A stretch of 64,000 nt of DNA from an uncultured Rikenella sp. (GCA_947627885.1 CANQXP010000001.1:1-64000); one strand, 5' to 3'. Counted from the first letter of the stretch, positions 31,685-41,030 are shown. The notes: generated from the letters alone by a model not told the origin. Program-made: numbers and translations.

Positions 31685-32776
31685 ATGGAAAAATCAATCT
31701 ATTTCGAATACGGTAACCGGTATTTAGCGCCACTGGTACTTAGTATCACCGAGAAACTGAACGGGTCTAATGAGGCCGGATTATCGTACTTGTTCAAGCA
31801 ATTGCTTACTCCGGAATATTCGGTCGATGGACGGTGGGAGACATTGACAGGTCAGTACACTCGCGTGGCCGCCGATGTCGTGGCAATGGATTCGGAGCTG
31901 CCGCTGAAAAAAAGGGATTCCCTCAGCCGCATGAGCGGAGACCTGCCCAAAATAGGGATGGAGCTTTTCCTGAACGAAAAGCAGATGTCCGACATCGACG
32001 CCCTGATTACACAGGGGTTGGACATCAATGCCATCGTTCAGAAGATCTTTGCCGACTTGCCCCGGGTGATCGCAGGCATCTATGAGCGTATGGAATACAT
32101 GTTCCTGCAGGGTCTTTCGACGGGAGTCGCACTTGCAGAAGATGATAACAACGTCGGAACCGGCATACGTGTCGATTACGGCTATTTCAACGACAACAAG
32201 TTCGGTGCCACGACACAGTGGACGGGCAATGTGGACACAGCCAAAGCAATCGACGACATCGGACGCGTAATTAAGAAAGCGCAGGCCGATGGCAACACCA
32301 TTATCGGGGCATATGCCGACAGCTACTGGTTCGACGCATTCTGCGCAAACAAACAGGTGCGGGAACAGTTCGCATTCCTGCAAGGTTTCGTGGGCACGAG
32401 CATCCCGATCCTGACCGTAGATCAGGCAAATGCCGTACTTTCCAACCGCTTTGGTTTTACTGTGCAGAAAGTCGACCGGACAATCAAGATCGAAAAGAAC
32501 GGCGTACGTGCCAACAAAAAACCTTGGGAGGAGGGTACCATCGTCTTTGTCTGCAACCAGCGGCTCGGTTCGGTCGTGTGGACGCGATGCGCCGAGATGA
32601 ACCATCCGGTAGCCGGTGTACTTTACCAGACCGCCGACCAGTACATACTTACCTCGAAATACCGGGTCAACCGTCCCGCTTTGCGTGAATACACGTCATC
32701 GCAGGCGCGCGTCGTTCCCGTAATCTCCAATCCGGACCAGATCTATACCCTGAACATCAAAACCATACAGGCATGA
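31685..32776 (+). CDS. Major capsid protein
   Basis: 363 residues, HK97-fold size, after scaffold and decoration genes. Features: LNEKQMSDIDALITQG, IFADLPRVIAGIYERMEYMFLQGLSTG, a long middle, and a C-terminal domain with RVNRPALREYTSSQARVVPVIS. Forms the capsid lattice. Overlaps the next gene by 4 bp. Confidence 0.85.
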   Translation: MEKSIYFEYGNRYLAPLVLSITEKLNGSNEAGLSYLFKQLLTPEYSVDGRWETLTGQYTRVAADVVAMDSELPLKKRDSLSRMSGDLPKIGMELFLNEKQMSDIDALITQGLDINAIVQKIFADLPRVIAGIYERMEYMFLQGLSTGVALAEDDNNVGTGIRVDYGYFNDNKFGATTQWTGNVDTAKAIDDIGRVIKKAQADGNTIIGAYADSYWFDAFCANKQVREQFAFLQGFVGTSIPILTVDQANAVLSNRFGFTVQKVDRTIKIEKNGVRANKKPWEEGTIVFVCNQRLGSVVWTRCAEMNHPVAGVLYQTADQYILTSKYRVNRPALREYTSSQARVVPVISNPDQIYTLNIKTIQA

Positions 32777-32964
32777 GAGTAAGAGTATTGAAAGAGTTTC
32801 GCGATAAGGACGACTTTTCGCGGGTGTACAAGGAAGGCTCCATCGCCTCATTCGATGAAGACCGGGTGAAGTATCTCGTTTCGCTCGGACTTGTCGAGAG
32901 CACGAAAGAGAGCGAAACGATCAGGCCGACCAGATCGAACACGAAAGGAGAAAACAACTTATGA
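32773..32964 (+). CDS. Small head-tail joining region protein
   Basis: 63 residues. MRVRVLKEFRDKDDFSRVYKEGSIASFDEDRVKYLVSLGLVE looks like the small beta-barrel proteins often found after capsid genes. Polar tail. ATGA overlaps on both sides. Confidence 0.65.
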   Translation: MRVRVLKEFRDKDDFSRVYKEGSIASFDEDRVKYLVSLGLVESTKESETIRPTRSNTKGENNL

Positions 32965-33269
32965 CCTACCGCGAATACCTGACCGCCACCTTGCGCCGCT
33001 TCTTCATAAACTCCGAGGACGTAGAGATCTTGATGCTCAATCAAGGAATCAGGCCGGACGATGAAGTGGACATACCCACAGCGAAAAGGGCCATGTATCA
33101 CGAATTCTCGACGCTGCTTCCCTTGGCGAACGTGAGCGAAGGAGGGTTCTCGGTATCCTGGGACGCGGACATGGTGGCGGCCTGGTATTCGATGCTTGCA
33201 GTTGAATTGGATGAGCCAGACATACTCAACCCCGGCTCGTCCATTACAAACATAACTGACATCTGGTAA
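32961..33269 (+). CDS. Head-tail connector protein
   Basis: 102 residues, helical, first connector position after the capsid (TLRRFFINSEDVEILMLNQGI, AWYSMLAVELDEPDILN). The gene order matches gp6/gp15-type connectors. Stop and next start share a base at 33269. Confidence 0.7.
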   Translation: MTYREYLTATLRRFFINSEDVEILMLNQGIRPDDEVDIPTAKRAMYHEFSTLLPLANVSEGGFSVSWDADMVAAWYSMLAVELDEPDILNPGSSITNITDIW

Positions 33270-33595
33270 TGTGGTATCCCGACACGATTGAGATATGGTC
33301 GTTGGTGACCGGAGGAGGGTATGACGAGAACATGAACCCCATTCCGGAGCATTACGACTTCATGCCTTTGTCCTCGTGCCGAATCGAGAAAAACGGCACG
33401 GCTAAAACTATCACCGGGAATGACGGCAACAGTTACGTGTATTCCTACATCGTCTATATGCCGAAGGGCTTGGGAGTAATCCCCCGTAAGGACGACAAGG
33501 TACGGATCACTAAGGCCGAAGGTACGATAGACCAGGCGGAATACGGCGTACTGGATTTCTCGTTGGGATTGTTCAACGAAAGACTGTGGATCTGA
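33269..33595 (+). CDS. Head-tail adaptor/stopper protein
   Basis: 108 residues, beta-rich (DTIEIWSLVTGGGYDENM, YVYSYIVYMPKGLGVIPRKDDKVRITKAEG), the pattern of SPP1 gp16/HK97 gp7-type adaptors that close the head after packaging. Overlaps the next start by 1 nt (TGATG). Confidence 0.72.
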   Translation: MWYPDTIEIWSLVTGGGYDENMNPIPEHYDFMPLSSCRIEKNGTAKTITGNDGNSYVYSYIVYMPKGLGVIPRKDDKVRITKAEGTIDQAEYGVLDFSLGLFNERLWI

Positions 33596-34077
33596 TGGCC
33601 AAGAAAAGCGGTATCCATATCGACAAGAAAGAGTGGAAGAAAGTCGGCAACCTTGCCGGGGAAATGGCCCAACGGTTCGAAAAGGCTGTGGAGTTCACAT
33701 TTGTCAACGACATAGTCCCCAAGACCGTTGCCTTCGCTAAACAGACGAGGGTATACAAGGACCGTACAGGTAACCTTATCAGCTCTACAGGAGGAGAAAC
33801 GGTCAACAGGGGACGCATCGTCTCGATGAAAGGATTCGAACAGACTCAAGGTCCAGAAGGCAATAACGGTCAGGGAACCAGGGAAGGGAGATCTTACGCA
33901 GAGGAGATAGCGCCTGAATTCAGCAAGGGGATTACCGCTGTGATCGTGGCCGGCATGAACTACGCTCGACCCGTCGAGAACAAAGGATTCCCCGTTCTTG
34001 AGCAGGCAAAAGGATTTCTTGCTAATGAAGTGGAGAAACAGATCGAAAGTATCCTTAAACAAGCCGGACTGAAATGA
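33595..34077 (+). CDS. HK97 gp10-like neck protein
   Basis: 160 residues from ATG 33595. MAKKSGIHIDKKEWKKVGNL, then RVYKDRTGNLISSTGGETVNRG and IVAGMNYARPVENKGFPVLEQA fit HK97 gp10-type minor tail/neck proteins, in the expected place between adaptor and tail terminator. Confidence 0.75.
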   Translation: MAKKSGIHIDKKEWKKVGNLAGEMAQRFEKAVEFTFVNDIVPKTVAFAKQTRVYKDRTGNLISSTGGETVNRGRIVSMKGFEQTQGPEGNNGQGTREGRSYAEEIAPEFSKGITAVIVAGMNYARPVENKGFPVLEQAKGFLANEVEKQIESILKQAGLK

Positions 34078-34454
34078 ACGGACAACAGGCAGTTACAGCG
34101 GTTGCAAAGATGATCGCGGAAGCCGGTATGGGCGTCAGCGTATTCAAGTACGAGAAGCCCCCAAAATTTAAAGGGGAGTATATCGTAGTGAATCAGTTGA
34201 CCTTCGGTCGAAGCGATTTCCAGCAGTCCTACGTCAACGTCAATATCCATGTGCCGGACACCGCTTCGAAAGAACCGAATACGCGGCGCATCGGTGCATT
34301 GACCGAGATGGTTGAGCCTCTGTTTCGGAATACCCTGTACGATGGAGCCTATTACAACATCGACAGCGATTCTTTCTTTCCCGACAACGACGGGACGCAC
34401 TACCAGAATCTAAGAATTCAAGTCACCTACTTAAATCTTAATCAAAATGAATAA
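34074..34454 (+). CDS. Tail terminator/completion protein
   Basis: 126 residues with the alpha/beta pattern of tail terminators (GQQAVTAVAKMIAEAGMGV, GEYIVVNQLTFGRSDFQQSYVNVNIHVPD). It sits directly before the tail tube gene and overlaps it by 8 bp. Confidence 0.72.
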   Translation: MNGQQAVTAVAKMIAEAGMGVSVFKYEKPPKFKGEYIVVNQLTFGRSDFQQSYVNVNIHVPDTASKEPNTRRIGALTEMVEPLFRNTLYDGAYYNIDSDSFFPDNDGTHYQNLRIQVTYLNLNQNE

Positions 34455-35085
34455 ATCTGTTGCCGTCTATGGCATCAAACACTTGAAAATGACGCCTGCG
34501 ACTGCGGACGGGACTTTCCCCGATTTCGAGAATGCGGAATTCAACGTGCGGTTCATCAACGACAGCTCCATGTCTTTCAATGATACGGAACCGAGCACGA
34601 CCGATATTCGTGTGGAAGACCTGAAAGAACCGTTGCTGCAGATCGAAACGGACTCCGGAAGCCGCGGATTTACCCTTGAGGTGCTGGACATGTCGGAAGA
34701 TGCCTACAAGTACCTGATGGGTTTCAAGACCATAGCCGATTCCGAGACGGACAATCCGAACAAGGGGTGGACGGTCGAAACACCGGATTTCAAGCTGGCG
34801 CCGCAGGCGGTGGAACTGGAGACACAGGCCATCGACAATTTCCCGGCTCAGAAATACCAGTGGGCGAAGATGAAGGTTACCGTAGTTCGCGCCGGCACAA
34901 TCGGCCGGGGCGGTGTGCCTAACTTCTCGTTGACCTTTACCCAAATGGCTAATACGGACGAATCCGGCAACGAGATCCCGGGCTTCCGCATCAGGGCAAT
35001 CACGGAGCCCGGAGGCGCTTCACCCGCTTCCGTCAGCACTCTTTCATCCCGGACGGCAAAACAGAGCAGCGGCTCTACGCTCTAA
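34447..35085 (+). CDS. Major tail tube protein
   Basis: 212 residues, mostly beta, in the position of the tube protein between tail terminator and tail chaperone genes. ESDT-rich strands (TDIRVEDLKEPLLQIETDSGSRGFTLEV) are followed by a Ser/Thr-rich C-terminus. A tRNA-like gene follows at once. Confidence 0.75.
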   Translation: MNKSVAVYGIKHLKMTPATADGTFPDFENAEFNVRFINDSSMSFNDTEPSTTDIRVEDLKEPLLQIETDSGSRGFTLEVLDMSEDAYKYLMGFKTIADSETDNPNKGWTVETPDFKLAPQAVELETQAIDNFPAQKYQWAKMKVTVVRAGTIGRGGVPNFSLTFTQMANTDESGNEIPGFRIRAITEPGGASPASVSTLSSRTAKQSSGSTL

Positions 35086-35095
35086 CGTCCGGCAG

Positions 35096-35167
35096 GGCCG
35101 CATAGCTTAAATGGCAGAGCACCGTGACCATGACACGACAGTGGGGGTTCGAATCCCCCTGCGGCTC
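35096..35167 (+). tRNA. tRNA-like gene, anticodon CAT (Met/Ile2 type), unusual
   Basis: A cloverleaf of 72 nt: acceptor ggccgca/tgcggct, D-arm gctt/gagc, anticodon loop accatga (CAT), T-arm ggggg-ttcgaat-ccccc. Oddities: C at position 33 instead of U, a mismatch at the first anticodon-stem pair, a 4-nt variable loop, G-U at the first acceptor pair and discriminator C. It lies between the tail tube and tail chaperone genes on the coding strand, so it is co-transcribed with late mRNA. It may be a degenerate tRNA or a tRNA-like signal. Confidence 0.7.
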
Positions 35168-35198
35168 CCGACAAGTTCTAACTAAAATTTAATACACA

Positions 35199-35618
35199 AT
35201 GGAAAAGACTGCCGAACAAAAAGTGGCCGAGGCGATCAATGAAAAAGGTAAATGGATCAAAGTAGGCTGGATGCCCTTTTATGTTCGCCCGATGACTTAC
35301 AGCCAGATTGCGGATCTATCTGCGGAGGTATCACAGTTGGATGGTTTCGATCAGGATGACGACGGCAATCCGATGCTCACTGTCGCTATGAAGCATGGTA
35401 AGGACTTCGGTCAACTGGTTAGAGTCGCCACCGTTACTTTGTTCAGGAGCAAATGGCTGCGACGGGTTTTCGGGGGTTATCTCCGTCGAAATCTGGCGTC
35501 TAAGCATTTTCGGAAACTGCAGGAACATATCTTCCAATCAGTAGACCCGGCTTTTTTTTTGCAAACTATCATTTTCCTGAAAGGGATGAACAGGACGGAG
35601 CCGACCAGGGAGAAATAA
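35199..35618 (+). CDS. Tail assembly chaperone, short form (gpG-like)
   Basis: 139 residues, helical, between tail tube and tape measure: the place of lambda G. Codons 119-121 lie in a run of nine T (35552-35560), a slippery site for -1 frameshifting. Unshifted ribosomes stop at 35618. Shifted ribosomes enter the frame that ends at 35824 and make a fusion of about 208 residues. Both forms coat the tape measure during tail assembly in lambda. Confidence 0.75.
   Translation: MEKTAEQKVAEAINEKGKWIKVGWMPFYVRPMTYSQIADLSAEVSQLDGFDQDDDGNPMLTVAMKHGKDFGQLVRVATVTLFRSKWLRRVFGGYLRRNLASKHFRKLQEHIFQSVDPAFFLQTIIFLKGMNRTEPTREK
35552..35560 (+). promoter_or_regulatory. Programmed -1 frameshift site
   Basis: Nine T, read GCT TTT TTT TTG in the first frame, contain the heptamer T TTT TTT. 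A -1 slip gives TTT GCA AAC TAT and opens a frame of 87 further codons. Confidence 0.75.
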
Positions 35619-35824
35619 ATAATCCCTGGTCTATCATCCACAGCTGCATGAAGTATTTTCGGATGTCCTATGATGAGGCTGTGCACCGGCGCAGCTGGCT
35701 CAATATCATTATGCTCTTTAGCTGTATTCCCAGCTACAAATCGGAATCGACCCCTAAGGAAAAAGGGGGAAAAGAGATGCCCAAAAGGCTTCATTTCAAT
35801 CAATTCATTACAGGCGACTATTAG
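35561..35824 (+). CDS. Tail assembly chaperone extension (gpT-like, -1 frame)
   Basis: 87 codons in the -1 frame with no early ATG, so expressed only by frameshift. The sequence is protein-like: NPWSIIHSCMKYFRMSYDEAV, HRRSWLNIIMLFSCIPSY, MPKRLHFNQFITGDY. These patterns are typical of the C-terminal part of tail chaperone fusions. It ends 3 bp before the tape-measure gene. Confidence 0.75.
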   Translation, partial: ANYHFPERDEQDGADQGEINNPWSIIHSCMKYFRMSYDEAVHRRSWLNIIMLFSCIPSYKSESTPKEKGGKEMPKRLHFNQFITGDY

Positions 35825-35827
35825 ACT

Positions 35828-38800
35828 ATGGCAACAGACGGAAGACTGAATATATCTGCGACCTTCGATGTTTCGCAATTTACCGAGGGCGTCAAACAAT
35901 ACGAGCGTGAACTACTTCATGCCCAAAGTACATCGGAAAGAGCCGGAAAAGTGATCGGCGAGTCAATTTTATCTGGAACTGAAGACCTTACCCAAAACAT
36001 AAAAAAGCAGCGGGAAGTAATCAAAAGCCTCGAAGATCAATTTAAAGAAACTCAGGCTGAAGTAAATAAAACCGCACCGGGTAAAGCCAAGTATGAATTG
36101 CAAAAAAAACTGAATGGTATACGAAAGGAACTCGATGCAGAAAAAGAATCCATGACCCAACTCGTCGATGCGCAGGAGAGGTATAAGCAGGGGGCCGTTT
36201 CACTCCGCACCCAGCTGATGAATATCCGCAATACGATGGGACAGTTGGCTTTGCAAGGTAAAGAAAACACTGCTGAATATAAGCAGATGGAGGCCGAGAT
36301 GCAACGACTGGGCACCGCATATCGCAAATTGCAGACCGAACAGCAGGCCCTTTCCACGGGGGGTACCCAGTGGGCCGGTATTATCTCCGGCATCCAGGGC
36401 GTTGCAGGCGCGTTTGCCGCCGGACAAGGCGCAATCGGGCTGTTCGTGACCGATAATGAACGACTGGCCGAGATCCAAACCAAACTTCAAGCTATTCTTG
36501 CGGTCACCATCGGCCTGCAACAGGTGTCGAACACCTTGCATGAAACAAGCGCATTCCGGATCACGACGGTACGGAAAGTAACGGAGCTGTGGACTAAGGC
36601 AAATAAGGGCCTCGCTGCTGCCCTTGGATGGTCAAACACAGCCGCAAAAGTGCTGATGGGGACGCTGACGCTTGGGTTGTCGGTGGCGATAGGGGTTGTG
36701 ATGAATACGCTCAATAAATGGCTCAAAAAGCAAGAGGAACTATCGGCGATGAGCAAAATATTTGCCCAGAACCAACTTGAATACAATCTTGCCTTACATA
36801 AGGAGCGAAATGAGATAGATGCCAATTTTGAATCGCTGAGAAAGGCAAAAGAGGGGACGCAGGCTTATTACGATGCTCGCAAAAAGATCATTGATAGCTA
36901 TGGAAAAGTTCTGCAAGGATACTCTAATGAGATTAGTACCCTAAAGGATGTCGAAGGGGCTTACAACGCTGTAGGTGTAGCTGCAATAGAAAGTGCTCAA
37001 AAACAGGCAAGAGCCGCATTTATCCAGCAAGCACAGGAGAATCCTGCCCAAAAAATGGGTGAATATCTGGAAAAACTCACGAGCCGTATACGAGAATGGT
37101 CACTTACTGAATTACAAAAATCACCTGATCAAATAAATGCAGTCATTGCAGAAGTCACTAAAGCTATAACGCAAGGCGATAAAACTCTAAGAGAAAAGAG
37201 GATTGATGTCGGTGCAATATTAGAAGATTTTGCACTTCCTGCAAATCGTATCATGAATAATATTAAACCCTTCGGCCCTTTTAAATTAAATTGGGCAGAG
37301 GATTTAGTCGCAGGATTTGATCAAGTGTATCAAGAATATATAGGCGTAGAAGAGATTGCGAATGATGTATGGAAAACACTCACACCTCCAGAAAAAACTG
37401 TAATCCAGAATAAAGCTTTCTGGGAACAGCAAAAAAATGAAGCATTGTCGGCTTTGAATGTAATGACCGAAGCGGATAAAGGCACTCAAGCGTACAACGA
37501 TGCTATGAAAAAACTCACGGAGGCTAATGAACATCTTAAATTTTGGGATTTCGGCGGCGATAAGGATGCCTTGAAGAATCAAACCAAACTTTCAGACACC
37601 CTTATTGCCAACCAACTGAAATTGCAGGAGGATCGGATCAAGTTGATGCGGGAGGGTAAAACGAAAGAACTGGCCGAAGCGCAACTTGCTTTCGACCGGG
37701 AGATGGCCCAGATCGACAAGGAACAGAAAGAACGCGAGGCGGCTTACAAAAAGGCAGGTAAGACTATGCCCACAGAGGAAGCGAATACCTTTGATCTACG
37801 CCGGGAAACCACACAGAACTTGTATGCCCAGTCAGCCATGAATATCGAGTTGCAGTACGCAAAAAAACTCGCAGATACTTACAAAGAACTTGGAGAGGTA
37901 TACCTTACTGAGGAAGCCCGAAAGACACGGGCAGTTGAAGATCGGTATCGTAAGTTGAGAGAGGCAGCTATGAAGGATTTTTTCGCAGGTAATATAGATC
38001 TTCAAAACCTTATAAAAATAAACGTTGAGATAAATGCCGCCGAAGCCTACGAGCAATTGCAGGACTTGGTAGACGCTTTTGGTACCACAGAGGACAAGAT
38101 CGCCAAGATCCAGAAAAACGCGCAGGATGCCAGAGACAGGGCCATCAAAAACAACCGTCAGGATCTGTTACCCCGGATCGACCAGCAAGAGCAGGAGGAG
38201 GTCTCCAAAATCAAGCTCGACGAGTTGATGAAATCCGATGACTGGCTCAACTTGTTCCAGAATTTGGATGTTCTCTCCCAGCGGAAAATCCATGAGATCA
38301 TCGACAATATCAACGGGCAGCTAAAGAATGCCGATTTGAGTCCTATTGACCTTAAAACCGTCACAGACCAGCTCGACAAAGCCCAAGAAAAGGCCGATTC
38401 CAAAAACCCGTTCACTGCTTTAGCACGTGGTATTCCCAAACTTAGGGCCTCGCTCAAAGTAGCTAAAAAGGCGTGGGAGGATTATGAGAAAGCCAAAGGG
38501 ACACCGGCAGAAGCCGCAGCGAGGGTGGCTGCGGAACAAGCACAAGTCAAAGCAGACAAAGATCGGCTTACTGTTTGGCAGGACGCACAAAAAGGTGCCT
38601 CCGACCTTTTCAAAACGTTAGGCACAGTGACTAATGTATTGTCTGAGGACTTTGGCGTTGAAGTTCCGAAAGAGATTGAAGGTGTCATGGGGGCAATGGA
38701 TGCCTTCGCTTCGATGGACTTGACAAATCCATTCAGCGTCGTAACAGGAGCCATTCAGGGAGTAGCCTCGCTTATCGGCGGCCTGTTCGGAGCGAGAAGT

Positions 38801-39892
38801 CACCTGATCCCGCAAGAGGTATTCGACCAGTACGACACATATATCGACGTGCTGGATAAAGTGATCGACCGCCAGAAAGAATTGATCGAAACTGCAACGG
38901 GAGCGCAGGCCGTCATGGCAAGCGATGAAGCCCTGAAAACCATTGAAAAACAGGAAGAGGCAACCCGTAACCTCGCCAAAGCCTACCTCGCTTCCCGTGA
39001 GAAGGGCAAGAGATCCTTCGGGGTGAGAACCAAAAGAAAGCTGCGCGGGTACCAAGGTCAGATCGAGGCTGCAGGCTTCGATTGGAAAAAGCTGTACGGG
39101 TCTGGCCGTATGGAAGGACTGTTCGACATGTCCGCGGAACAGATTAAGGAATTTCAGAAAGCGCTTCCCGAAGTCTGGGCCAAACTCGACGATAAAACAA
39201 GGGAGTATCTTGAAACCATCGTCGAGTGCGGGGAGAAAACCGAGGAGGTGAAAGCCGCGCTCAAAGAAGCCGCTACGGGTATATCCTTCGATAGCCTGCG
39301 CGACGAGCTTGTGAGTTTCCTGGACGACATGGATTCTACCTTCGACGATGTAGCGGGCAACTTCGAGAATACCATGACCAACGCCATAAACCGGGTGATC
39401 GCCTCCCAGATGGACGGACGGTTGCAGGAATGGTACGAACATTTCAGTGAAGCTATGAAGGACGATGTTCTATCAGAGGCGGAGCGCGAGCAGTTGAAGC
39501 GGGAATACGAGAACATCTATAGCGACGCCCTGCGCGACCGAGAACAGGCATACTCTATAGCTGGCATTAACCCGGAACAGTCGATAGAGCAACAGCCGGC
39601 CACGTCAAAGGGCATTGAGGCCATGTCGCAGGATGTGGGCAAAGAGTTGAACGGTCGGTTTACTGCAATTCAGGATTATGTCAGTCAAATAAACGGGAAA
39701 ATGACTACCGTGGGCGAGTTCCTGAAAAGTCAAGATCAAAAACTTTTGAGTTTGCAGGATTCGGGCCTCGAAATCCAGGGACTAATCGCTACCTCGATCA
39801 ACTACCTCAAGACGATGGACAAGAATCTTGCGCTGATGCCTTCTATCGAAGAGAAGCTGGATAAGATCGTCAGGAATACAGCGAAATTATAA
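35828..39892 (+). CDS. Tape measure protein
   Basis: 1354 residues, longest gene of the prophage. Long coiled-coil stretches (about 25-170; 540-900) surround a hydrophobic membrane-like region (about 180-290, GIISGIQGVAGAFAAGQGAIGLF and AAKVLMGTLTLGLSVAIGVVMN). A second hydrophobic stretch is near 960-990. It sets the tail length; by the usual 1.5 Angstrom per residue this suggests a tail of about 200 nm. It ends at a perfect palindromic terminator. Confidence 0.92.
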   Translation: MATDGRLNISATFDVSQFTEGVKQYERELLHAQSTSERAGKVIGESILSGTEDLTQNIKKQREVIKSLEDQFKETQAEVNKTAPGKAKYELQKKLNGIRKELDAEKESMTQLVDAQERYKQGAVSLRTQLMNIRNTMGQLALQGKENTAEYKQMEAEMQRLGTAYRKLQTEQQALSTGGTQWAGIISGIQGVAGAFAAGQGAIGLFVTDNERLAEIQTKLQAILAVTIGLQQVSNTLHETSAFRITTVRKVTELWTKANKGLAAALGWSNTAAKVLMGTLTLGLSVAIGVVMNTLNKWLKKQEELSAMSKIFAQNQLEYNLALHKERNEIDANFESLRKAKEGTQAYYDARKKIIDSYGKVLQGYSNEISTLKDVEGAYNAVGVAAIESAQKQARAAFIQQAQENPAQKMGEYLEKLTSRIREWSLTELQKSPDQINAVIAEVTKAITQGDKTLREKRIDVGAILEDFALPANRIMNNIKPFGPFKLNWAEDLVAGFDQVYQEYIGVEEIANDVWKTLTPPEKTVIQNKAFWEQQKNEALSALNVMTEADKGTQAYNDAMKKLTEANEHLKFWDFGGDKDALKNQTKLSDTLIANQLKLQEDRIKLMREGKTKELAEAQLAFDREMAQIDKEQKEREAAYKKAGKTMPTEEANTFDLRRETTQNLYAQSAMNIELQYAKKLADTYKELGEVYLTEEARKTRAVEDRYRKLREAAMKDFFAGNIDLQNLIKINVEINAAEAYEQLQDLVDAFGTTEDKIAKIQKNAQDARDRAIKNNRQDLLPRIDQQEQEEVSKIKLDELMKSDDWLNLFQNLDVLSQRKIHEIIDNINGQLKNADLSPIDLKTVTDQLDKAQEKADSKNPFTALARGIPKLRASLKVAKKAWEDYEKAKGTPAEAAARVAAEQAQVKADKDRLTVWQDAQKGASDLFKTLGTVTNVLSEDFGVEVPKEIEGVMGAMDAFASMDLTNPFSVVTGAIQGVASLIGGLFGARSHLIPQEVFDQYDTYIDVLDKVIDRQKELIETATGAQAVMASDEALKTIEKQEEATRNLAKAYLASREKGKRSFGVRTKRKLRGYQGQIEAAGFDWKKLYGSGRMEGLFDMSAEQIKEFQKALPEVWAKLDDKTREYLETIVECGEKTEEVKAALKEAATGISFDSLRDELVSFLDDMDSTFDDVAGNFENTMTNAINRVIASQMDGRLQEWYEHFSEAMKDDVLSEAEREQLKREYENIYSDALRDREQAYSIAGINPEQSIEQQPATSKGIEAMSQDVGKELNGRFTAIQDYVSQINGKMTTVGEFLKSQDQKLLSLQDSGLEIQGLIATSINYLKTMDKNLALMPSIEEKLDKIVRNTAKL

Positions 39893-39895
39893 AAG

Positions 39896-39921
39896 AAGAG
39901 CCTTGCATATGCAAGGCTCTT
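39896..39921. terminator. Bidirectional terminator
   Basis: A perfect 26-bp palindrome (aagagccttgcat and its complement). It separates the tape-measure transcript from the convergent Bor-like gene. Confidence 0.8.
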
Positions 39922-39935
39922 GTGTTAGGATGATT

Positions 39936-40295
39936 CTATTCATCCGTTTTAATCTTACCGTCTACCTTTTGAACATCACTCAAAGGAACGTAAAACTTAG
40001 TTTGACTTGGGGTATATATACCACCGGTAACCCACGAAATAAATCCATTCAAGAAGCTACGATTGGTTTTAACCATGTAATTAGGAGCGCCATTGACGTA
40101 TTCCTCCGTGCTTAGTTTGTTATTACCCACCGGAACGAGGCCGCCTATTAGGTGATGATTCCACACCTTGTTAACTTGCACCATAGGTTCCTTCGGTTTC
40201 ACATTTCCATAGGTAAGGCGGGTGCTGTAGCATGAAGTCAGGCACATAGCAGCCATGCAACCTACGCCGAACATGAGTAGAGTTTTGGTTTTCAT
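39936..40295 (-). CDS. Bor-like lipoprotein moron
   Basis: 119 residues from ATG 40295. A lipoprotein signal peptide (MKTKTLLMFGVGCMAAMCLTSC, lipobox LTSC at about 19-22) is followed by a domain like lambda Bor (PKEPMVQVNKVWNHHLIGGLVPV, SFLNGFISWVTGGIYTPSQ). Bor is an outer-membrane lipoprotein expressed by lysogens that alters serum resistance. The longer frame upstream is not used because it lacks a signal sequence at its start. Convergent to the tape measure, as expected for lysogenic conversion genes. Confidence 0.8.
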   Translation of the reverse strand: MKTKTLLMFGVGCMAAMCLTSCYSTRLTYGNVKPKEPMVQVNKVWNHHLIGGLVPVGNNKLSTEEYVNGAPNYMVKTNRSFLNGFISWVTGGIYTPSQTKFYVPLSDVQKVDGKIKTDE

Positions 40296-40428
40296 AACGA
40301 AAAGTTTAATGGTTCGGCGGCAAAGATGAGCAAAAATCCCCCCCCCCTGCAAGTATTTTGCCAAAAAAGTGATTCATTATACCATAAAAGGAATATTATT
40401 AATATATTTTTCAGGTATTAATTCTCAC

Positions 40429-40436
40429 TATATTTG
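40429..40436 (+). promoter_or_regulatory. -7 box for the secreted moron gene
   Basis: TATATTTG, 30 bp before the ATG at 40467, in a very AT-rich stretch. Confidence 0.6.
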
Positions 40437-40466
40437 TGATGTTTTCAATCATTAAAATTTACAAGG

Positions 40467-41030
40467 ATGAAAAGATTTTTACTGTTGTTTGTATTTTCTG
40501 CAATCATCGCAATCTCTCAAGCCCAAGAAAATCATTTTACATTCCGTGATATTCCTATCAATGGAAGTGCTCAAGAATTAGGCGAAAAGTTGGAAAAACT
40601 GGGTTATGAACCCTCAGCAACCGGAAATTCATATAAAGGTAAATTCATCGGTGATGATTGTAAGGTGTTTTTGCTGGAATCAGATTATACGAATAATGTA
40701 TATTCGGTTGTGGTTAATTTCGACTCTCAAACTTCTTGGTTTTCTTTAAAATCTAAATTTAATAAAATCAGAGAAATGTATTCTGATAAATATGGTAAAC
40801 CATCTCGAGAAGTTCACGCATTTTACAGACCGTACTATGCGGGAGATGGATATGAACTATCGGCAATTAAATTAGGGAAATGTAATTATATATCTGAGTG
40901 GAATGTTGAAAATGGCTCAATCATGCTAACTATCATTAAAGATGGCAGCATTGCAATTTATTACAATGATACATTAAATGAAGAACTCAACGATAAAGCG
41001 AAAGAAAAATCAGCGAAAGAAGAAATTTAA
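40467..41030 (+). CDS. Secreted protein of unknown function (moron)
   Basis: 187 residues. Signal peptide (MKRFLLLFVFSAIIAISQAQ, cleavage after about residue 19), then an alpha/beta domain (FRDIPINGSAQELGEKLEKLGYEP, SVVVNFDSQTSWFSLKSKFNKIREMYSDKYGKP). It has its own promoter and terminator and is much more AT-rich than the phage genes, so it is probably a recent cargo gene expressed in the lysogen. Confidence 0.7.
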   Translation: MKRFLLLFVFSAIIAISQAQENHFTFRDIPINGSAQELGEKLEKLGYEPSATGNSYKGKFIGDDCKVFLLESDYTNNVYSVVVNFDSQTSWFSLKSKFNKIREMYSDKYGKPSREVHAFYRPYYAGDGYELSAIKLGKCNYISEWNVENGSIMLTIIKDGSIAIYYNDTLNEELNDKAKEKSAKEEI

